Assembly (NCBI GenBank): GCA_017453065.1
Contig: JAFTKW010000001.1
Location: forward strand, 1-64,000
Length of the DNA stretch: 64,000 nucleotides
Direction of reading: 5' to 3'
Source of the DNA: Lachnospiraceae bacterium
GTDB taxonomy: Bacteria; Bacillota; Clostridia; Lachnospirales; Lachnospiraceae
In this document: piece after piece, positions 61,910 to 64,000 of the stretch
Layout: each line of letters opens with the position of its first letter
Numbering within the stretch: position 1 is the stretch's first letter
Notes under the pieces: generated by a model
The model's database searches: none
What the model was told of the DNA's origin: nothing
What the model saw: only the letters and a program-made list of their open reading frames with translations
Position numbers and translations under genes: made by a program

Positions 61910-62986
61910 TTAGTTGTCATTCATCTTCGCCAACTTCGCACTCTGGTCAGCTGCGATACAAGCATCGATGATATCTTGAATGTCACCATTCATGATTTTG
62001 TCCAGTTTGTAAAGGGTCAATCCAATACGATGGTCGGTTACACGTCCCTGTGGGAAGTTGTAAGTACGAATCTTTTCGGAACGGTCACCAGTACCAATCT
62101 GGCTACGACGAAGTTCTGCTTCTGCATCATGTCTCTGCTGCTGTTCCAAATCGTACAATTTCGCTTTCAACAGAGCAAAAGCTTTTGCCTTGTTCTGGAG
62201 CTGAGATTTCTCAGTCTGGCTATATACCACGATACCGGAAGGATAGTGGGTGAGTCGAACTGCGGAGTCAGTGGTGTTGACACACTGTCCACCGTTACCA
62301 GAAGCTCTCATTACGTCGATACGAATATCCTTGTCATCAATTACAATATCAATGTCCTCGTCTACCTCAGGCATAACTGCTACACTGATGGTAGATGTAT
62401 GAATACGTCCGCCGGACTCTGTCTCGGGAACACGCTGTACACGATGAACTCCACTTTCATATTTCATCTTGGAATAAGCGCCCTGACCAGTAATCATGAA
62501 CTGTACTTCCTTCATACCACCGATACCGATTTCGTCCACGTTCATAGTTTCCACTCTCCAGCGGTTGCCTTCTGCATAGTGCACATACATACGATAGATT
62601 TCAGCAGCAAAAAGAGCAGCCTCGTCTCCGCCTGCACCTGCACGAATTTCCACGATAACGTTCTTGTCATCGTTAGGATCCTTAGGAAGAAGCAGAATCT
62701 TCAATTCCTGCTCTAACTCTTCGATACGCTTCTTGCTGTCGGAAAGTTCTTCTTTCAACATTTCACGCATTTCTTCATCGGATTCCTCTTCCAGCATAGC
62801 AAGGGAATCAGCCACTGCCTGCTTGCATTTTTTGTACTCTTTATATGCTTCTACCAAAGGAGTCAAATCGCTCTGCTCCTTCATCAAACTGCGAAAACGA
62901 GTCTGGTTCTCTGTAACTGTAGGTTCTCCCAACTCGTTCATGATTTCCTCATATCTGGCAAGCATATCATCTAATTTGTCAAACAT
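61910..62986 (-). CDS. prfA: peptide chain release factor 1
   Basis: A 358-residue RF1 reading UAA and UAG. The GGQ loop is [20 protein letters not shown], which prmC methylates on the Gln; the codon-recognition region follows the usual layout ([20 protein letters not shown] is the class signature). ATG 62986 is set by AAGGAGGATT in the 53-bp leader; the longer frame would translate that leader and is not used. prmC lies 73 bases upstream on the same strand. Confidence 0.95.
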   Translation of the reverse strand: MFDKLDDMLARYEEIMNELGEPTVTENQTRFRSLMKEQSDLTPLVEAYKEYKKCKQAVADSLAMLEEESDEEMREMLKEELSDSKKRIEELEQELKILLLPKDPNDDKNVIVEIRAGAGGDEAALFAAEIYRMYVHYAEGNRWRVETMNVDEIGIGGMKEVQFMITGQGAYSKMKYESGVHRVQRVPETESGGRIHTSTISVAVMPEVDEDIDIVIDDKDIRIDVMRASGNGGQCVNTTDSAVRLTHYPSGIVVYSQTEKSQLQNKAKAFALLKAKLYDLEQQQRHDAEAELRRSQIGTGDRSEKIRTYNFPQGRVTDHRIGLTLYKLDKIMNGDIQDIIDACIAADQSAKLAKMNDN

Positions 62987-62990
62987 GTAA

Positions 62991-63045
62991 TCCTCCTTGT
63001 TTTCTGAAGGAAAATCCGAACCCTCTGGTGAGGAGAGGATTTGTC
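62991..63045 (-). promoter_or_regulatory. single copy of the 53-bp structured leader before prfA
   Basis: Same unit as at 59896-60001, with few base changes (for example TTTTCC-TTC-AGAAAA on the minus strand, which leaves one weak pair in the hairpin). It provides the AAGGAGGATTAC ribosome site of prfA inside the prmC-prfA operon. Confidence 0.7.
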
Positions 63046-63059
63046 CTTCATTAATACAT

Positions 63060-63995
63060 CTATTTCTGCGCATGTACCACGCGGTCTAATCCAGCGTAAT
63101 CTTTAATCACTTCTACTTTTTCAAAGCCTTGCTGCGTCAGCAACTGGCTTACAGACTCGCCTTGGTCATGTCCAATCTCCAAAAAGAGATGTCCTTGCGA
63201 TTTTAAAAACTTTGGTGCTTGTTCTGCTATCTGGCGATAAAAGAACAGGCCATCTTCCATGCCATCCAAGGCATTCATCGGTTCAAAATCTTTAACCTCT
63301 GGCATCAGTCCTTCAATTACCTTGGTTGGAATATAAGGTGGGTTGGATGTAATCACATCAAACTGCCCCTCTACCTGAGTGAACATATCACTGTGAATCC
63401 AGCGTACTATCTGGTCTAGTTTTTCAGTGCCATCACCTATTCCACACTCAAGAATAGCAGCTGCATTCCTTCTTGCAACCACAAGCGCTTCCTTGGAAAT
63501 ATCCACACCTACACCGTAGGTTCCAGGGCACATCTTCAGCAAGCTAATCAAGATACAACCGCTACCTGTGCACATATCGAGCACTTTCACACCAGTAGAC
63601 TCTGAAGTGCTCTGTAGTTCACACTCTGTCGCCCCCACAACCTGCATTTGTCTTTGAGCCACGCAAGCCTTAAGAACTTCTAGCGTCTTTTCCACTAACA
63701 CCTCTGTGTCCTGTCTTGGAATGAGCACATGCTCATTGACCTCAAAAACAAGGCCCATAAATTCCTGCTGCCCTAAGATGTGTTGAAGAGGAACTCGTTT
63801 TGCTCTTTTGCAGATTGCCTCTTCATAAGCCTCAATCTGCTCTGGCAAAACCTCTCTATCTCCATGCACCAACAGCGTATTTCTGTCTGTGCCACAGATG
63901 GTTTCCAACAAAAGTCTCGCATCTAGCTTTGCCTCGGGAACATCAGCTGTTTCCAGCTCCTTCACTCCCCAAACATAGCAATCTTTGTAGGTCAT
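63060..63995 (-). CDS. prmC: release factor glutamine methyltransferase
   Basis: A 311-residue SAM-dependent enzyme that methylates the GGQ glutamine of release factors. The N-terminal helical domain ([20 protein letters not shown]) is followed by the Rossmann domain with [16 protein letters not shown] and the catalytic NPPYIP. About 30 extra residues between the two parts ([20 protein letters not shown]) form a polar loop. The start at 63995 fits the family's N-terminus. The ribosome site lies at the window edge. Operon with prfA, as is usual. Confidence 0.92.
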   Translation of the reverse strand: MTYKDCYVWGVKELETADVPEAKLDARLLLETICGTDRNTLLVHGDREVLPEQIEAYEEAICKRAKRVPLQHILGQQEFMGLVFEVNEHVLIPRQDTEVLVEKTLEVLKACVAQRQMQVVGATECELQSTSESTGVKVLDMCTGSGCILISLLKMCPGTYGVGVDISKEALVVARRNAAAILECGIGDGTEKLDQIVRWIHSDMFTQVEGQFDVITSNPPYIPTKVIEGLMPEVKDFEPMNALDGMEDGLFFYRQIAEQAPKFLKSQGHLFLEIGHDQGESVSQLLTQQGFEKVEVIKDYAGLDRVVHAQK

Positions 63996-64000
63996 TGCTG

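Noticed and set aside
62987-63073. 29-residue extension of PrfA through the leader repeat
   Set aside because: The same sequence precedes an unrelated gene and ends in a perfect ribosome site, so it is an untranslated leader.

Overview
The window reads as a chromosomal piece of a low-GC anaerobic Firmicute, most likely a Lachnospiraceae (Clostridia). Supporting signs are strong AGGAGG-type ribosome sites, a HelD helicase, a Csp-like subtilase, a clostridial-type PyrF, many GNAT acetyltransferases, large intracellular GH2 enzymes and a prmC-prfA pair. This is judged from family resemblance only; no rRNA or other marker gene is present.

Bases 1 to about 20,600 are a visibly more AT-rich accessory region. 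It opens with a tyrosine recombinase. Next comes a compact peptide system: a tandem-HTH TPR regulator, a converging 54-residue pheromone-like peptide gene, a radical SAM/SPASM enzyme, a 40-residue His-rich precursor gene, an HExxH protein and an ABC exporter. Then follow a decayed stretch, a Fic/HTH toxin-antitoxin pair, a 612-residue nuclease-like protein that may be a defence gene, a run of GNAT genes, and a paired ABC exporter. Two scars that look like truncated pyrE starts joined to a shared 60-80 bp repeat, plus a truncated antitoxin copy, show repeated insertion and recombination between 12.0 and 16.4 kb.

Bases 20,600-26,400 hold metabolic and housekeeping genes: GH1 glycosidase, lipoprotein deacetylase, PyrF and HelD. 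Bases 26,600-31,600 are a run of small single-domain proteins (NUDIX, HAD, alpha/beta hydrolase, P-loop kinase, YbaK, Zn-dependent phospholipase C-like, GNAT), AT-rich in the first part. Bases 31,700-56,700 hold two paralogous GH2 glycosidases that bracket a TPR lipoprotein, a Gx-type transporter, TrkA/TrkH potassium uptake, a TetM-like GTPase fused to a YacP/Rae1-type nuclease, a chemoreceptor, a subtilase, an M18 aminopeptidase, a deacetylase-thioesterase fusion, an ABC-F protein and RsgA behind an attenuator-like leader. Bases 56,700-64,000 hold an EAL signalling protein, a membrane HTH protein, a GNAT with an internal repeat, a double hemerythrin, prfA and prmC.

The best candidates for an undescribed system are: (1) the peptide-pheromone-linked radical SAM cluster with a His-rich precursor (3.9-7.7 kb); (2) the ribosomal GTPase-endoribonuclease fusion at 40.3-43.0 kb; and (3) a 53-bp structured 5'-leader element that carries the Shine-Dalgarno sequence and recurs before prfA, before an HTH gene (two and a bit tandem copies) and before a pyrE relic, with compensatory changes in its hairpin.
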